Source of the DNA: Fragilariopsis cylindrus CCMP1102
Taxonomy: Eukaryota; Bacillariophyta; Bacillariophyceae; Bacillariales; Bacillariaceae
Length of the DNA: 64,000 nucleotides
Direction: 5' to 3'
Assembly: GCA_900095095.1 (NCBI GenBank)
Contig: FMBT01000318.1
Coordinates: forward strand, 124,001 to 188,000
Shown: in pieces, positions 10,859 through 22,140 of the stretch
Layout: every line of letters starts with the position of its first letter
Position numbering within the stretch: position 1 is the stretch's first letter
Made by a program: the position numbers and the translations under genes
Notes under the pieces: model-generated
The model's input: the letters and a program-made list of their open reading frames with translations, nothing else
Told to the model about the DNA's origin: nothing
Databases searched by the model: none

Positions 10859-11450
10859 TTTTAATTACACGATTTATCACACACACACACACACACACAC
10901 ATGCAGGTGTGACAGGACCACCCCCTTCTTGAGAAATTACCCACAGAGTTATGGTTTGAAGCGACTGCAGATACAGATCTTAGTTAAAAGTTACTTGTGC
11001 TGGGCGCCACAGAAGCATAGAGTACATTGAAGGCATTAACGTTGCCTTTAAAGGAAGTGTTATTGTCGATTGATTTCTTCTTTTGTTTCTTCGTGCTCTT
11101 ATTTTGAATTCAAAAGATCAGATATTTTTGCTTTCGCGCGTCCATCCAATTTTCATTTACTTTTTGTCGAGTTTAAACGCCACACAAAAATTCATTCACA
11201 ACTCACATACATTCGACACAACTATCTCGATAACAACTAACTCATCATACCATTTTTTAACGAATGCTAATAAAGTCAAGTCATCCTTTCCAATAGTTCG
11301 ACAATAGAAAGTAATCGCTTCCAACATTGAGCAAAGCAGAATTTCGTTACACATACTAAATATTAATAATAGTAATTATAATAATAATAATAACAATAAT
11401 AATTCGGTAATACATTACCTTCGATAAAATAATTCGAAAACAACACAATA
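10859..11450. other. Divergent spacer with (AC)n repeat
   Basis: Spacer between the minus-strand DHFR gene and the plus-strand TOM22 gene. It contains an AC dinucleotide repeat at 10878-10901 and an AAT-rich stretch at about 11360-11405, probably in the TOM22 5' leader. No gene is seen. Confidence 0.6.
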
Positions 11451-11774
11451 ATGGCTGGTAATAATAAAGGTGGTGGTATCAAAGGTTTTTTTAATCGTGC
11501 TGGAAACTCCTTTCAACAAGGGTTTCAATTCTCAAAAGAATGGTCCTGGTGGCTAACACAGAAGGGTGGTACTGTTGGTCTATTCCTTGCATCGACGTCA
11601 ATGGTAGTATTGATGCCATTAATATTTGAAATTAATCGAGAAATTCAATCCGTTGCAACAGAACGACTACAAGTTACAGAACTTAGAAATCAAGGTCATA
11701 GTGATAGACAATTACAAGAAATGGGTTTCTTAGAAGTTTCTCTTCATAGTCCAGCAGTAGCGTCTATGAAATAG
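11451..11774 (+). CDS. TOM22-like mitochondrial import receptor
   Basis: Single-exon protein of 107 residues that fits the short TOM22/TOM9 type, a tail-region subunit of the mitochondrial outer-membrane translocase. It has a basic, glycine-rich N-terminus (MAGNNKGGGIKGFFNRAG), an aromatic pre-membrane segment (FSKEWSWWLTQKGG) and one membrane span at about residues 43-62 containing a proline (VGLFLASTSMVVLMPLIFEI). The charged C-terminal tail follows the membrane. Animal and fungal TOM22 have a long acidic cytosolic receptor domain; this one lacks it, as plant TOM9 does. The assignment rests on size, topology and the span with its proline, not on long identity. Confidence 0.65.
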   Translation: MAGNNKGGGIKGFFNRAGNSFQQGFQFSKEWSWWLTQKGGTVGLFLASTSMVVLMPLIFEINREIQSVATERLQVTELRNQGHSDRQLQEMGFLEVSLHSPAVASMK

Positions 11775-12690
11775 TAAGGTTCAAACAATAACAATAATAA
11801 ATCGAACTGATTCTTTTAGTTGATTTATTAAATTTATGAAAGAAACGATTTTGGAGGAGGTTTTTATGTTGGGGATCGATCTTTTTCAAAGTCAATATAC
11901 CTACAGTATTTATTATTGATATGATAAATTTAGATCAATAAGACCCATTCCGACCAATCAAATTTCCATCTTCCGTGTACAAAATAAATAATGTAGCGAT
12001 AATCTTCGCTCAGTATCAGGCAACATTTTTGTGAATTGTCCATTGAGATTGCATTGATGGGAAAAACTAATAATAATAATGATAATACTAACGTTACTTA
12101 ATCAAGTTTTTGGGTTGTTATGCTATTCATAATACTTTTATTTGCTGTTGATTTTGATTTTTATGTTTCAACGATTACACATCATAATATATACTAGCTA
12201 GATTTTGAATTTTGAAGTTGGCTACGTCAACTGCCTACCGGTAGGATAGACAAAGTCGTTAGAATCTTATAGTGCTACAATTCCTTGCTAACTAGAAGTG
12301 GGGGAAATCGCATACAAAAAATCACAAATATTCAATCAAACATTCCAAAACCTAATAGAAATGAGTGTAATCTTCTTATTGAAATGAAACACCTGTGTAT
12401 AGGAAGCTCCAATTCTGCAATGCCTTTGTCACCACCAAACCTTTTCTCAAGTGTTAACAGTACATTATTTTTCATTAGCTTTAATACAACATGGTATGCT
12501 GCTATTAGACAATCTGATGGTGATATCATAGAAGAAGATGTTACTAATATTTCTACTTCTTCTCTATATAATACTATTGACTCTACTACAAAAACCCTCT
12601 ATTACTAATACTACTACAGCAAATGTTGGCAATGGAGCTCCTATTTTACTTTTAGGCTTGTCTACCGATTAGTGATACACCCAACCTATG
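11775..12690. other. Spacer, no recognisable gene
   Basis: AT-rich sequence after TOM22. An open frame at 12285-12608 (107 codons) has no recognisable domain and no clear coding character. It may be part of the repeat debris that follows. Confidence 0.35.
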
Positions 12691-12699
12691 ACGCAATGA

Positions 12700-13840
12700 C
12701 AACTTGGAACATACAGAATAATAATACGGTAGTGTATCTAATGTAGTCATGCCCTTTGCAACAAATTACCTTTGTAACAAGTTATATGGGGTTTTGCTTC
12801 TTGCGCTGTTGTCTGGTCCCTGCTGTTCTTTTTGACACACATCATATGGGCATATGATTATGATTTTGTGCTAAGTTATGCAACAAGTGATCAAAGTGCT
12901 TGTTGGTATCAGCTGTGATGGGAAGTACCTTACGGCGCGCCTTACTGTACAATGTGGAAAATAATGTAGTAATGCATCATTTATTACCTCCTTTCGTCTT
13001 TGTTCAGACTTTTTACCAGTACCATACAGGAAGAAAATATTATACAGTGATGTCTAGCTATAAGAATTCCATCTGCAATTACACAGTCAAATATTCCTTC
13101 CATTGTAATATTGAAACAGAACAGCATGTTCCCGTAGTAGTCTGATGATGATGATGATATTATAAGTTTTAAGAGGAAATTTCTCCAAACAATGGAAAAT
13201 TCAACAAGAAGCCTTCCATGCATTTTACCAATCAATCGTTCCTCCTATCATCATACAAGAGATATGGACAAACAGATGCATAGACAGAAAGACACCAGTA
13301 TATGATTCCCTGTCAACGAAAGTAACTCAGCTGTACTTGATGCGAGAAATGGTAGTGCCAGAAGATGAAACGAAAACATTCAATAAACCACTAGGAACAA
13401 GATTGGAGGACACAAACCAGCAATTAAAGAAGTGTGCAAAGTGTGCAAAGTGGCTATTGAGATGGAGACTGATAGATCACAGTATGAAAAGAGTGAAAGA
13501 GTTAGCACAGGAGAATAATAGCAAACCAATCTGGTAGCATTTAAACAAAAGGCTCAAGGAAAATATCAACAAGAAATCATATAATGCTAAAAAGAATGAC
13601 AAATAATCCACTGGTAAACGTTTACAATTGACTACAGAGGAAATGGTCATCGAGCAGAGCAATAACAGTAACAAAAATCTAATAACACAGATGTGTGCAC
13701 AAAATTGGGGGGAAAGAGGACAACCAGCCAAGACAAAGCAATACTAAGGGTGGAGGAACTCTTCAGTCTTTCTAAGACAGAGAGGAGCAAAGCGGCAGCT
13801 TTTAACTAAGAAATTATACATATATTATAGATAATATCAG
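12700..13840 (+). mobile_element. Retroelement relic, reverse-transcriptase tail region
   Basis: Broken, old relic. The best-preserved part, about 13170-13537, matches the conserved tail that follows reverse transcriptase in a retroelement family common in diatom genomes. It has an F..QW..IQ block, then IIQEIWTNRC, KVTQLYLMREMVVPEDE and WLLRWRLIDHSMKR. A weak upstream piece near 13100 (NIETEQHV) fits the short cysteine/histidine segment that precedes this tail in such elements. No reverse transcriptase core and no terminal repeats are visible, so LINE versus LTR origin cannot be decided. The non-coding stretch after it (13768-13825) has a diverged second copy at 55486-55540. Confidence 0.45.
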
Positions 13841-15391
13841 TTTATAATAATATGTTGTTAAGGGTAGACAGAATGGCAGCTGCTACTATTTAGATGAAAA
13901 GATGAACAACAATGACAAGAGGAAGAAATGAGAAGCAATATAGCAGCAGCATCATGTAGAAGATAATCACAGACAAACAATTAATTGATCTCATCATCAT
14001 GATTCTGATTCCCAGTATCTTTTTAGGCTAGTTTGTGGTGTGATGATGCTGAATGTGATTGTAACAGTGATCATCAATAGTTTTAAATAGATCTGAAAGA
14101 TGTAGTAGTCAACCAAAAATAATGAGCCCCTCTCCTACAGTAAGAAAATTCACAGCAAAGTAAAATCAAAATTGAAGAGTACTAATAGTCAAAACTATAC
14201 CCACCCGTATTATTAACAACCAATCAAATATGTCTCCCAGCTGTTCTTCTTTGTTCTTCTTTAATAGATTATATCATGGATTTGATGATGATAATAATAA
14301 GGTAAAAAGACATCAATTCCATATTGTTTAGAGAACTATACACATTTTTATGTTCATTTTGTACTGTTGCTGGAGGTATTTATGATTAGTTAGAATTTAC
14401 AGTAGGTAGTATATGATACAGAACCACAATGTACCAATCAAAAAATAGATATGATTGGAAATGATAAAAAAGAAAAAAGTAAGTGATGCCAACAACAGAA
14501 AAGAATAATAGGAAGAGATTATGTTGTCAACAACAGAGAGAAAGAGGGAGGGTATCAACAATAATAACGGAGCAAACCTACATCAGCACTTTGTCTAATT
14601 CCAATGCAGTAGCAATCCTAGTTAAAACACTGTAATACGATTTTTGATAATGAGTGTTGAGTTGATTTCTGTCCCTCTCTCTTTGGGGAGGGAATTTCAA
14701 AAAAATTGCTGCACAATTATCCCCCTCGCTCCCCCCCCCATTTTTGTTTCCCTACTTGAATACAGCACGCGCCAAAAAAAGTCGCGTCAACATATCAAAT
14801 AATCATTAAATAACTTTTGTGATTGCTCCCCTTCTAAAAATTTCATTACGTTCTTTTTGTTATAATTTATTTAAGTAAATTGAAGCCAGATGGTGACTAG
14901 ATTTTCTGCGTTTTTCCTTTCATTATTATTTTATGAAACAGATGATTATCATCTGCTTTTCATGGCCATCTGCTTGCACATCCGTCGTCGTCGTCAATAA
15001 TGATTCTTTTCAATCTGTTTTCTTTGAAAAAGCGAAAAAATATGCGTACAATTGTTGTAGTCAGCAGTAAACATTGCATTCTTTAATCACATGTGTGCAG
15101 ATGTATGCATCATCGCGTAACATCAAACATCAGGCCTCGAATGCAACAAAGCAAAGCATACTACTGTAGTTGCGGATCAACATAAAACACTAACATTATT
15201 GACCAACCAACCAACCAACCAACCAACCAGTCACTCTGTATTGTATTGCATTGTAATTGTCAAACAATAACATACTCTTGTGAAATTAACAACATAGTCG
15301 ATCAATATTGAAAAGTCAATTGAAGTAAAGAAAATTGGACCTGAAATATAATAGAAGCCAATTCTAGTCAAGTCACAAAGCTAATACAATC
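13841..15391. other. Spacer upstream of bZIP-PAS gene
   Basis: About 1.5 kb of AT-rich sequence with many short simple repeats but no supportable gene. It includes an (ACCA)n run at 15202-15229 about 160 bases before the bZIP start, and a C run near 14730. Confidence 0.5.
15202..15229. repeat. (ACCA)n tetranucleotide repeat
   Basis: Seven tandem copies of ACCA lie in the probable promoter or 5' leader of the bZIP-PAS gene. Confidence 0.9.
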
Positions 15392-18312
15392 ATGAACCAA
15401 AACGGTCCTTGTGGTGGTGGTGGTGGTGGTGGTAGTAGTAGTATTCAAGAGAACGAGGGTACTACTAGACCATCATTTGCATCTGTACCAACAGCGTCAC
15501 ATCACCAGCAATCGCATCACCAGCATAATCAGCAACATCACCAGCAACTGCAACCTAACACTACAATGTCGGGTATCAATGCATCTCAATTTGCTGCAAT
15601 GGCTGCTGCTGGATCACACCCGTATGCACCGGTGGTGGACCAACACAGCACAGCTGCCTTTATGATGTCTAATGCTGCTGCAACGATAGCCGCTGTAGCA
15701 GCTTCAGCAGTTCAACAAATGAATCAAGCAAATGCAGCAAAAGCTCCTTCTCCTCCGGGATCATCATCATCAGGAGTAGTAGTAGGAACGAATAATAATA
15801 CTGGAACAGCTTCTACAGCAGTGTTATCACCAGCCTTTTATCATGCTGCCTTCCAACAACAGCAGCAACAGCAGCAAGGAAATCATCCACAACATCAACA
15901 GCAACAAGTAGTTTCAACATCACCTCATGTAGCACTTTTGACTGCATTAGCAAATGTTGGAGCTGGACAATCAGTATCTGTACCAGTACAACAACAGCAC
16001 CAAGCGATCGCATCTCCTACATCCGTACCAGGACAGCTGCAACAACAACACCAACACGTTGATGTTAATGCTAATACTAATACTATTATTACTTCCGCTT
16101 CTTCCATGTTACGTCCAAATGCTCCTGTTCTTTCACAACCAACAAGCACATTGGCTTCTCCAGCGTTGCTATCGGATATGCAATCCTGGAATATGCGGCA
16201 ATTAGGTACGAATCAAATCAATCAAGTACTTAATACTGTCTCTACTAAAAATAACCCACCACAACAAAAACAAAAACTCACACTTTTCTCTCTCTCTCAC
16301 GAAATTATTCTTTCTTTTCATTTATTTTAGATCAACATATTACATTGTTACATCAAATGAATCAACCGGTTCCACACTCTGTTGCTATATTGCGCTCCGA
16401 GTCGGAACGAAAAATCAAAAAGAAGAATGACAAGCGTGTTGCAAACCGAAAATCTGCCAGTAATTCAAGAGCACGAAAAAAGGCTTTGGTAGAAGAAATG
16501 ACAAAAACCAATGCTCGTTTGAAAAAACAGGCAATGATTTTAGGTCTCCTTCCCGACTTGGTAATAGCAACAACATAGAGGGGAAATTACCTTTTGTAGT
16601 GCTCAAGCTGAAAGGATCCTACAGTACAAGATAGATGATTTGTCGGGGGCAAAATTGTACAATCTGTTGGTACCATCGTCTAGACATGCACTGAAGTCTC
16701 TCATTGAAGATCTTGTTCATCCTGGTAAGGCCAAGGCCGCTCGGGCTTCTGCCTGGCGAGGCACAAAGCGAACGATAACAAATAAGAAGAATTCCGCTAA
16801 TGGTGGGAACAACAACAATAACAACAGGCAAGTAAGAATAATACAGAAGAAAGTACCACCACCAATAGGAACAGCAGCGCATCTGCACGAGACTCGTCTG
16901 GAGGAAGTGGAGGCGGAAATTCAACCGACGATACTTCCGGTGCAGTTGCTATTGTATCGGAACAGTCATTCCTTTGTCGGTTGTAGAGGTAGAAAACAAA
17001 AGCAAACAACCTTCATCAAGTAACGAAAATCTAGATTCGTCGTCTACAAGCAACGGTGGAGGTAAGTTTTTGTTTTATTTTGTGTTACTGTTGTATACTG
17101 TACATAGTTTTTAAATTGATTTCAGTATGTGTACGTTATGTGATTCATAGAACTAAGTATAATGTATGTTTTCCTTTTTTTATCTATTCAGTATCAATAG
17201 GCTCAGGCGAAGATGATGGACCCGTAACATCGCCACTATCCGAAACGAAGAATTTGGGCGCAAATAACAATCTTGATCGGAACGTTCGTTGGCACAATCA
17301 ACGGATGCTAGAGGGTAACAAGAAAAAAGAGACTGACCATGGCCCCAAGGATGATGTAACTGGTGCTTCTGTAACGGCAAATAATGCTGGTGCACGTCTT
17401 TCTTCTTTGGAGCATTGCCCTAATGCATCCTTTACTAAGAAAAACGACGAGTCTACTCCATATGAAAGCACAGGGGATCAATCTTCTTCGGATGACTCAC
17501 TCTTGACCGGAGTCGAAGAGAAGAAAAAGAATGAGGACGCTTCAGACGATTCGGGGTACAGAGAATCAAACGATTCTCGTGAGGAAAGTTCATCATCGTG
17601 GAGCGATACTTCTAGATCAAACGGTAAGCATATCGATCATCATTGTCTAGCTTCTTCTGGGTTAAATGAAACAATCTCCTTGTCCGAACACATCCGCACA
17701 TATTCTCACATTGTCATTTTTCTCTATTGTTTAGATCATCGGAAGAAACCTCTTGTTCCTACTCGCAGAATGTGTCTGATTCGAGATGATTTGACAACTG
17801 TCTGGTGTGAGGTCACTTCTTCAATTAGAAATAAGTCATCTGACGAGGATACTGGGGATGAAAAGGCCACGGATTCGGAATCTGTTGAAAGTAGTGATGG
17901 CGTTTCCGGAATAAAAATTGAACAAGAGCTACTTTTATGTTTGAGACCTATCCGGAATGGTAAAAAAGTGGATGAGTCGCTACGCTTTGTACCATTGACA
18001 AAACATCAATTCCCAACAACCCCTACCTCTCCCAGAGATTGTACAGAAGCTTGGGTCTCCGCTAGCAGTTACAGCGCGGATACGAGCAAAGACAACTCGA
18101 ACAACAATTCAGAAGCGAGTTTGAAACAAGAGCTTAACAAGAAACGCCCCCCAAAGAAAAGACCTCTCGTTACAGGTGATGATTCGTATAATGATGCTCC
18201 TCCGACTGAGAAACGAACTAAACACGATAGTACTGCTAACAGTCCCGATGCTTCAGAGACAGAAAAAAGTGTTGTTGAGTCGCTTATGTTTTTGAACAAA
18301 TCTTCACAATGA
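15392..18312 (+). CDS. bZIP-PAS transcription factor
   Basis: Transcription factor of the diatom bZIP-PAS class. Exon 1 (15392-16205) encodes a Gly, Gln, His and Ala-rich N-terminus. Exon 2 (16331-17061) carries the basic region (KRVANRKSASNSRARKKALV) and a short zipper leading into a PAS domain (LPDLVIA, then TFCSAQAERIL and LSGAKLYNLLVPSSR). Exons 17192-17623 and 17735-18312 carry a serine-rich acidic region and RRMCLIRDDLTTVWCEVTSS, a block conserved in this class. Introns are 16206-16330, 17062-17191 and 17624-17734. The frame changes about twice near 16575-16590 (within the PAS start), once near 16825 and once near 16970; all fit single lost bases, and the PAS motif reads normally on either side. 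The related aureochromes carry LOV instead of PAS; no flavin-binding NCRFLQ motif is seen here. Confidence 0.85.
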
Positions 18313-18848
18313 TGACCTTGATTTTGTTTCTTCAGAGACATTTTGCGAGAACAAACAAAAATTATCATAGCTTGTTCATTTACACTAGCCATATTGATCA
18401 ACATAATATCTTCACTTCCATTTTTATTTGCCTACAATACATCTATTCATTACTGTTGTAATTCTTAACTTTATCATGCTACATAGTTACTGTGAAGGAG
18501 ACTCCTTTGGGTGAGTCCCGTAGATAGCTGATCTGAATCCCATGGTAATCTGCATAATCTTGTAGAAATAAGTCCTATCTCGTTGAATAGTTACCGCAAG
18601 TAGAACCAAGTAGCAAAAAAGCACGAAAATAGCTCATAATTATTGTCTGGACGAAATCTATTATAAATCCTATTGCTCTCGTTTAGTCGGTCTCAACAAT
18701 TGTACCATATGCAGGAATGATTCCGGGAAACCACGCTTGAGGACCGAAAGTATGTAGTGAAACTGAGATCTTAATACACTATTATAATATGTGAAAAGGA
18801 AATTTTATCTTATGAAACATTCCAGGCGAGGATGAATTTGTAAGATAG

Positions 18849-18879
<31 letters not shown>

Positions 18880-19022
18880 GAAGTGAAGATAAATTTTGGT
18901 TGTGGCTATAAAATGAATGGCGCATCTTTTAGCAATATATATAGTACATTGAATGGTACATTTATTTGACAGGTGATGTTGAAATGAAAAAGTTAAGTCC
19001 CATTTCAAGTAGAAATATTATG
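18313..19022. other. Convergent spacer
   Basis: Region between the 3' ends of the bZIP-PAS and Serinc genes. It holds a TA microsatellite at 18848-18873 and no gene. Confidence 0.5.
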
Positions 19023-20417
19023 TCATGAAAATTCTCGATCAGGGAAGATTCTGGGTGCAATAAGCGTCCAGGTGTAAAGCAAAAGAGCAAACCACTGTGA
19101 ACCAACTAAAATCCACATATTCACCTCACCGATCTGAGGATTTGCCATAGTACCATCAGCGTGGATAGAACCAAAGTCAGTGAGTACCATAGAAAACCAG
19201 CAAGATATTGTTGCTAGAGCAAGGTTCAGTTTCCAATTATTCGAAAATGTGTTGGGGACGTTTTCGCTTAAAGTATGTCCTCCGTCTTCATCTACGCATT
19301 GGTCGTCGTCGTTCGTCGTGGCACTCTGATAGTTATTTGTGACCACACCACTGATTTTTTCCTGCTCCTTGGATGGATTGTCATCCTCTCCTTCGTCGTT
19401 GCCATCATCATCAATATCGTTGTTTTCTCCACCAAGCGCGCTATCGGCAGTGGTTGACCAGCCAACGTAACTTAGACTTACAATTGTTAAGCCTAGTCCG
19501 ATAATAATCGACAGATTGTCATCACCGCCCAATTGTGGATTGCAATCGGAGTTAGGGTTTCGGGTAACTGCATTGTAGCATAGCATTGTAGCATACGCTG
19601 TTATCAGACTACTAGCAAGGAGTGACCCTTCGCTTCCAGATAATTGTGTACCAGTGACCAGTAATGAAAGAATGATGGTTAATGATATGAAGGCAGTATT
19701 AGTAGCACACCCACTAAAGAAATAAAAGAGTAACACCCATCCCACAATAGAAACAAGAAATAGAAATGCAGCGCTGATAACAATAGCGATCAACCATTTT
19801 TGTCCTGAACCACTTTCTTCTGCATCGGCCTTCTCGGATCTATCAACCCATCCATCATTCCAATTATGAGCAATGTCCACAAATATGATTTGTTGAAACA
19901 GAATAAAGAATACTGCACCAACTCTAGCAATATTTATATATATATCCGTGAATAATGGTTCATTCGGTACAAAGCACATGGCAAGGACGAAGAATAGGAA
20001 CAAGATATATTTTGCAGGCCACGCCTCACGATTGGCTGTCCTCTTACATGCAACCGCAACAGCTGCAAGGATGAAGAATACAAACGCTGAGAAACCAGAC
20101 CGATATACACCGGCCTGTCCCGCACAACGTAGTATGAGAGCATCCGTATCGAAGTCAGTACAACCACTCAACCAAGCGTCTGTTATGTAATTACTGATAC
20201 TAATATTTACTATATACTTCGCAACGCCGTATTGAAATGCGAATGCGATAACGATTGCCATACATAATAGTAAAACCGAACGTTTTCTTCCAGACGATGA
20301 ACCAGGTGCAATATTACTTGTTTTGTCATTTCCACAACAGGCACCCATTAAGGATGTTGTCGCTGAACATAAACAAAAAGTCAAACTCGTGACGATGCAG
20401 GTAATAACAGCAGCCAT
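19023..20417 (-). CDS. Serinc (TDE1/serine incorporator) membrane protein
   Basis: Uninterrupted 464-residue polytopic membrane protein of the Serinc/TDE1 family, implicated in incorporation of serine into membrane lipids and in lipid scrambling. About ten hydrophobic spans are visible. The family signature appears in the Cys-rich N-terminus (LCSATTSLMGACCGN), the FVPNEPLFTDIYINIARVG segment, VFFILFQQIIFVDIAHNWND and the C-terminal WFSMVLTDFGSI with NMWILVGSQWFALLLYTWTL. An acidic loop (about residues 335-375) precedes the last two spans. The start is ATG at 20417 and the length matches the family (about 450-470). It is expressed divergently from the acidic surface-type protein at 21154. Confidence 0.9.
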   Translation of the reverse strand: MAAVITCIVTSLTFCLCSATTSLMGACCGNDKTSNIAPGSSSGRKRSVLLLCMAIVIAFAFQYGVAKYIVNISISNYITDAWLSGCTDFDTDALILRCAGQAGVYRSGFSAFVFFILAAVAVACKRTANREAWPAKYILFLFFVLAMCFVPNEPLFTDIYINIARVGAVFFILFQQIIFVDIAHNWNDGWVDRSEKADAEESGSGQKWLIAIVISAAFLFLVSIVGWVLLFYFFSGCATNTAFISLTIILSLLVTGTQLSGSEGSLLASSLITAYATMLCYNAVTRNPNSDCNPQLGGDDNLSIIIGLGLTIVSLSYVGWSTTADSALGGENNDIDDDGNDEGEDDNPSKEQEKISGVVTNNYQSATTNDDDQCVDEDGGHTLSENVPNTFSNNWKLNLALATISCWFSMVLTDFGSIHADGTMANPQIGEVNMWILVGSQWFALLLYTWTLIAPRIFPDREFS

Positions 20418-21153
20418 TGCTTTTTGCTTTCTTTTTCTTTCTTAATATCTACTGTATCTATCTTACTTTTTAGTCTACACGATAACAGGTTACGGTAGGA
20501 TATGTCGCTAAGGATGCAATTTATAGTCAATAGTCCTAGAATATTCTTATTCGGAACGTAATAGTAACTGCTACAGCATGGCGTGCTCCTACAACAGTGT
20601 GACAACGGATAATTGTTCCGTACGACCTATTATCGGGTGAAAATTAACACGCTCAAAAGCACGGAGAGTGCTGATTGATTCGAAAACTTTCAAAATCTCA
20701 TTTTTTTTAAAATTTCCTGTCGATTGGTATATTTAAGGTTTATCGTGCTTTTGCGCGTGTTAATTTCACCATAACCGCTGGCAAAATGTGCAAGTATATT
20801 ATTAATATAGCGACGACGGCGGTCAGACGGACGTCACATGCAAAACTTCCTCTTTGTCGTCGTTTTCAAAGAGAAGAATTCAAAGATAGACAGCGAAGTT
20901 TTCGCTAATATTTTCAGAGAGCGATTATTGTATTAGGTTTCACTATCACTGGTGTGTTCTTATGATGTCGAATATTTAGTACTGTAGGAAGAGGCGATAC
21001 AGTATGTATTGTATTATATTGCAGCAGCTGCAGCTGCAGGTGATATTCCGATATTATCTCTATTTGTAACAATATTCCGTCGTTGGGTCTGAGTAAAACA
21101 AACAAATACATTACCGTAATCATAAAAAAATAATAACATTGATAGTAATAATT
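20418..21153. other. Divergent promoter region with small TIR element
   Basis: Shared upstream region of the Serinc gene (minus) and the acidic surface-type protein (plus). It contains the small inverted-repeat element at 20636-20770. At about 20828-20836 there is GGACGTCAC, which holds TGACGT/ACGTCA, the core reported for CO2- and cAMP-responsive elements of diatoms bound by bZIP factors. A single such hit can occur by chance. Confidence 0.35.
20636..20770. mobile_element. Small terminal-inverted-repeat element (MITE-like)
   Basis: A 28-base arm at 20636-20663 (beginning GGTGAAAATTAACACGC) is the near-exact reverse complement of a 27-base arm at 20744-20770 (ending GTTAATTTCACC), with one substitution and one indel. 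The 135-base unit has no coding capacity. Size, long terminal inverted repeats and position in a promoter fit a miniature inverted-repeat transposable element. No convincing target duplication was seen. Confidence 0.65.
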
Positions 21154-22140
21154 ATGTCATCATTATCATTATCTTCATCATCTCCTTTTACTGGACAACC
21201 AACAATCCTACCGTACTTTGGTGGTGAAGCTGGTGAGGTATGCCGTGTTGGTGTTGTATCAGAATGGGAATTACAAAGTACGACAACAAAATCTGAATTA
21301 CAATTTGTAATGGAAACGGAATTATATCAAAAGGCAAAATCAATGTGTGAACTTGAAATTGAATCATATAATCGTGCATCGGGTATTGTTTGTTTATTAG
21401 AACAAGATGAGAATTACTTTGATGGGAATTTAACATATAATACATTTTGGAGTGAGGAGGGGGGTGGTTTTTACTTTGATGGATCATATGATTTAGCAAC
21501 CATGTTTGCACAAACAACTAATTTTACTGAATTAGGTGCAGGTGCGAACTGCCTAGCTGATTGTTATACTGGATTAGGGCCGGGGTGTAATGAATTGTAC
21601 AGTCAAGGTTGGTTAACTAATTATGGAAAAATTCCCGTTGATCAATACTGTGACGAACAATGGTTTGGTATCGATAATGCATATAATGCAATTAAATTAT
21701 GTGCAGCAAAAGCTATTGGTGGCGATGACGACGACGATGACGATGACGATGACGATAATACTAATTACAACGATGATGATGCGAATCTAACATTATCATC
21801 AGGAGGAGATGACGAGTTAGATGAGAAGTTTCAGCCAACAAAAAAAGATATGGTATCCTATTTTGAACAAATTCAATTTACAGAAGGTCAATGCGCATAC
21901 AACTATTGTAATATACCATTAGCTAACGCAATTGAAGAATTAGTTTGTAATCCAGCAGTGAATGTAAGCGAAATTGTTGTGGCGATTAATACTAGCAGTA
22001 TTAGTGATGTTACTCCATACTACGAGGACGATAAGAATAAAAATGACAGCAGTAGTAGCAAAAGTAAGTTAGGGGGCATTACTATTATTGGTAGTAGTAT
22101 TGTTGGTATTGTGGGATTGATTATTATCACTTTATTTTAA
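21154..22140 (+). CDS. Unknown acidic surface-type protein with hydrophobic tail
   Basis: Single frame of 328 residues from the first ATG at 21154; I do not recognise the family. It is Cys-rich (about ten Cys, such as NCLADCYTGLGPGC and CAYNYCNIPLA), acidic, and has several N-glycosylation sequons (NLT, NFT, NVS, NTS). An aspartate run (about residues 190-200) is encoded by a GAC/GAT repeat at 21721-21755. The C-terminus has Ser/Lys-rich linker then a hydrophobic end (GGITIIGSSIVGIVGLIIIT), which fits a GPI signal or a membrane anchor. No clear signal peptide follows the chosen ATG. The bases just upstream in frame encode KKIITLIVII, so a signal peptide could start in an unseen 5' exon or beyond a frame break. 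Cell-surface location is inferred. Confidence 0.6.
   Translation: MSSLSLSSSSPFTGQPTILPYFGGEAGEVCRVGVVSEWELQSTTTKSELQFVMETELYQKAKSMCELEIESYNRASGIVCLLEQDENYFDGNLTYNTFWSEEGGGFYFDGSYDLATMFAQTTNFTELGAGANCLADCYTGLGPGCNELYSQGWLTNYGKIPVDQYCDEQWFGIDNAYNAIKLCAAKAIGGDDDDDDDDDDDNTNYNDDDANLTLSSGGDDELDEKFQPTKKDMVSYFEQIQFTEGQCAYNYCNIPLANAIEELVCNPAVNVSEIVVAINTSSISDVTPYYEDDKNKNDSSSSKSKLGGITIIGSSIVGIVGLIIITLF

Noticed and set aside
15202-15229. CRISPR-like or regulatory direct repeats
   Set aside because: A plain (ACCA)n tandem repeat with no spacers.
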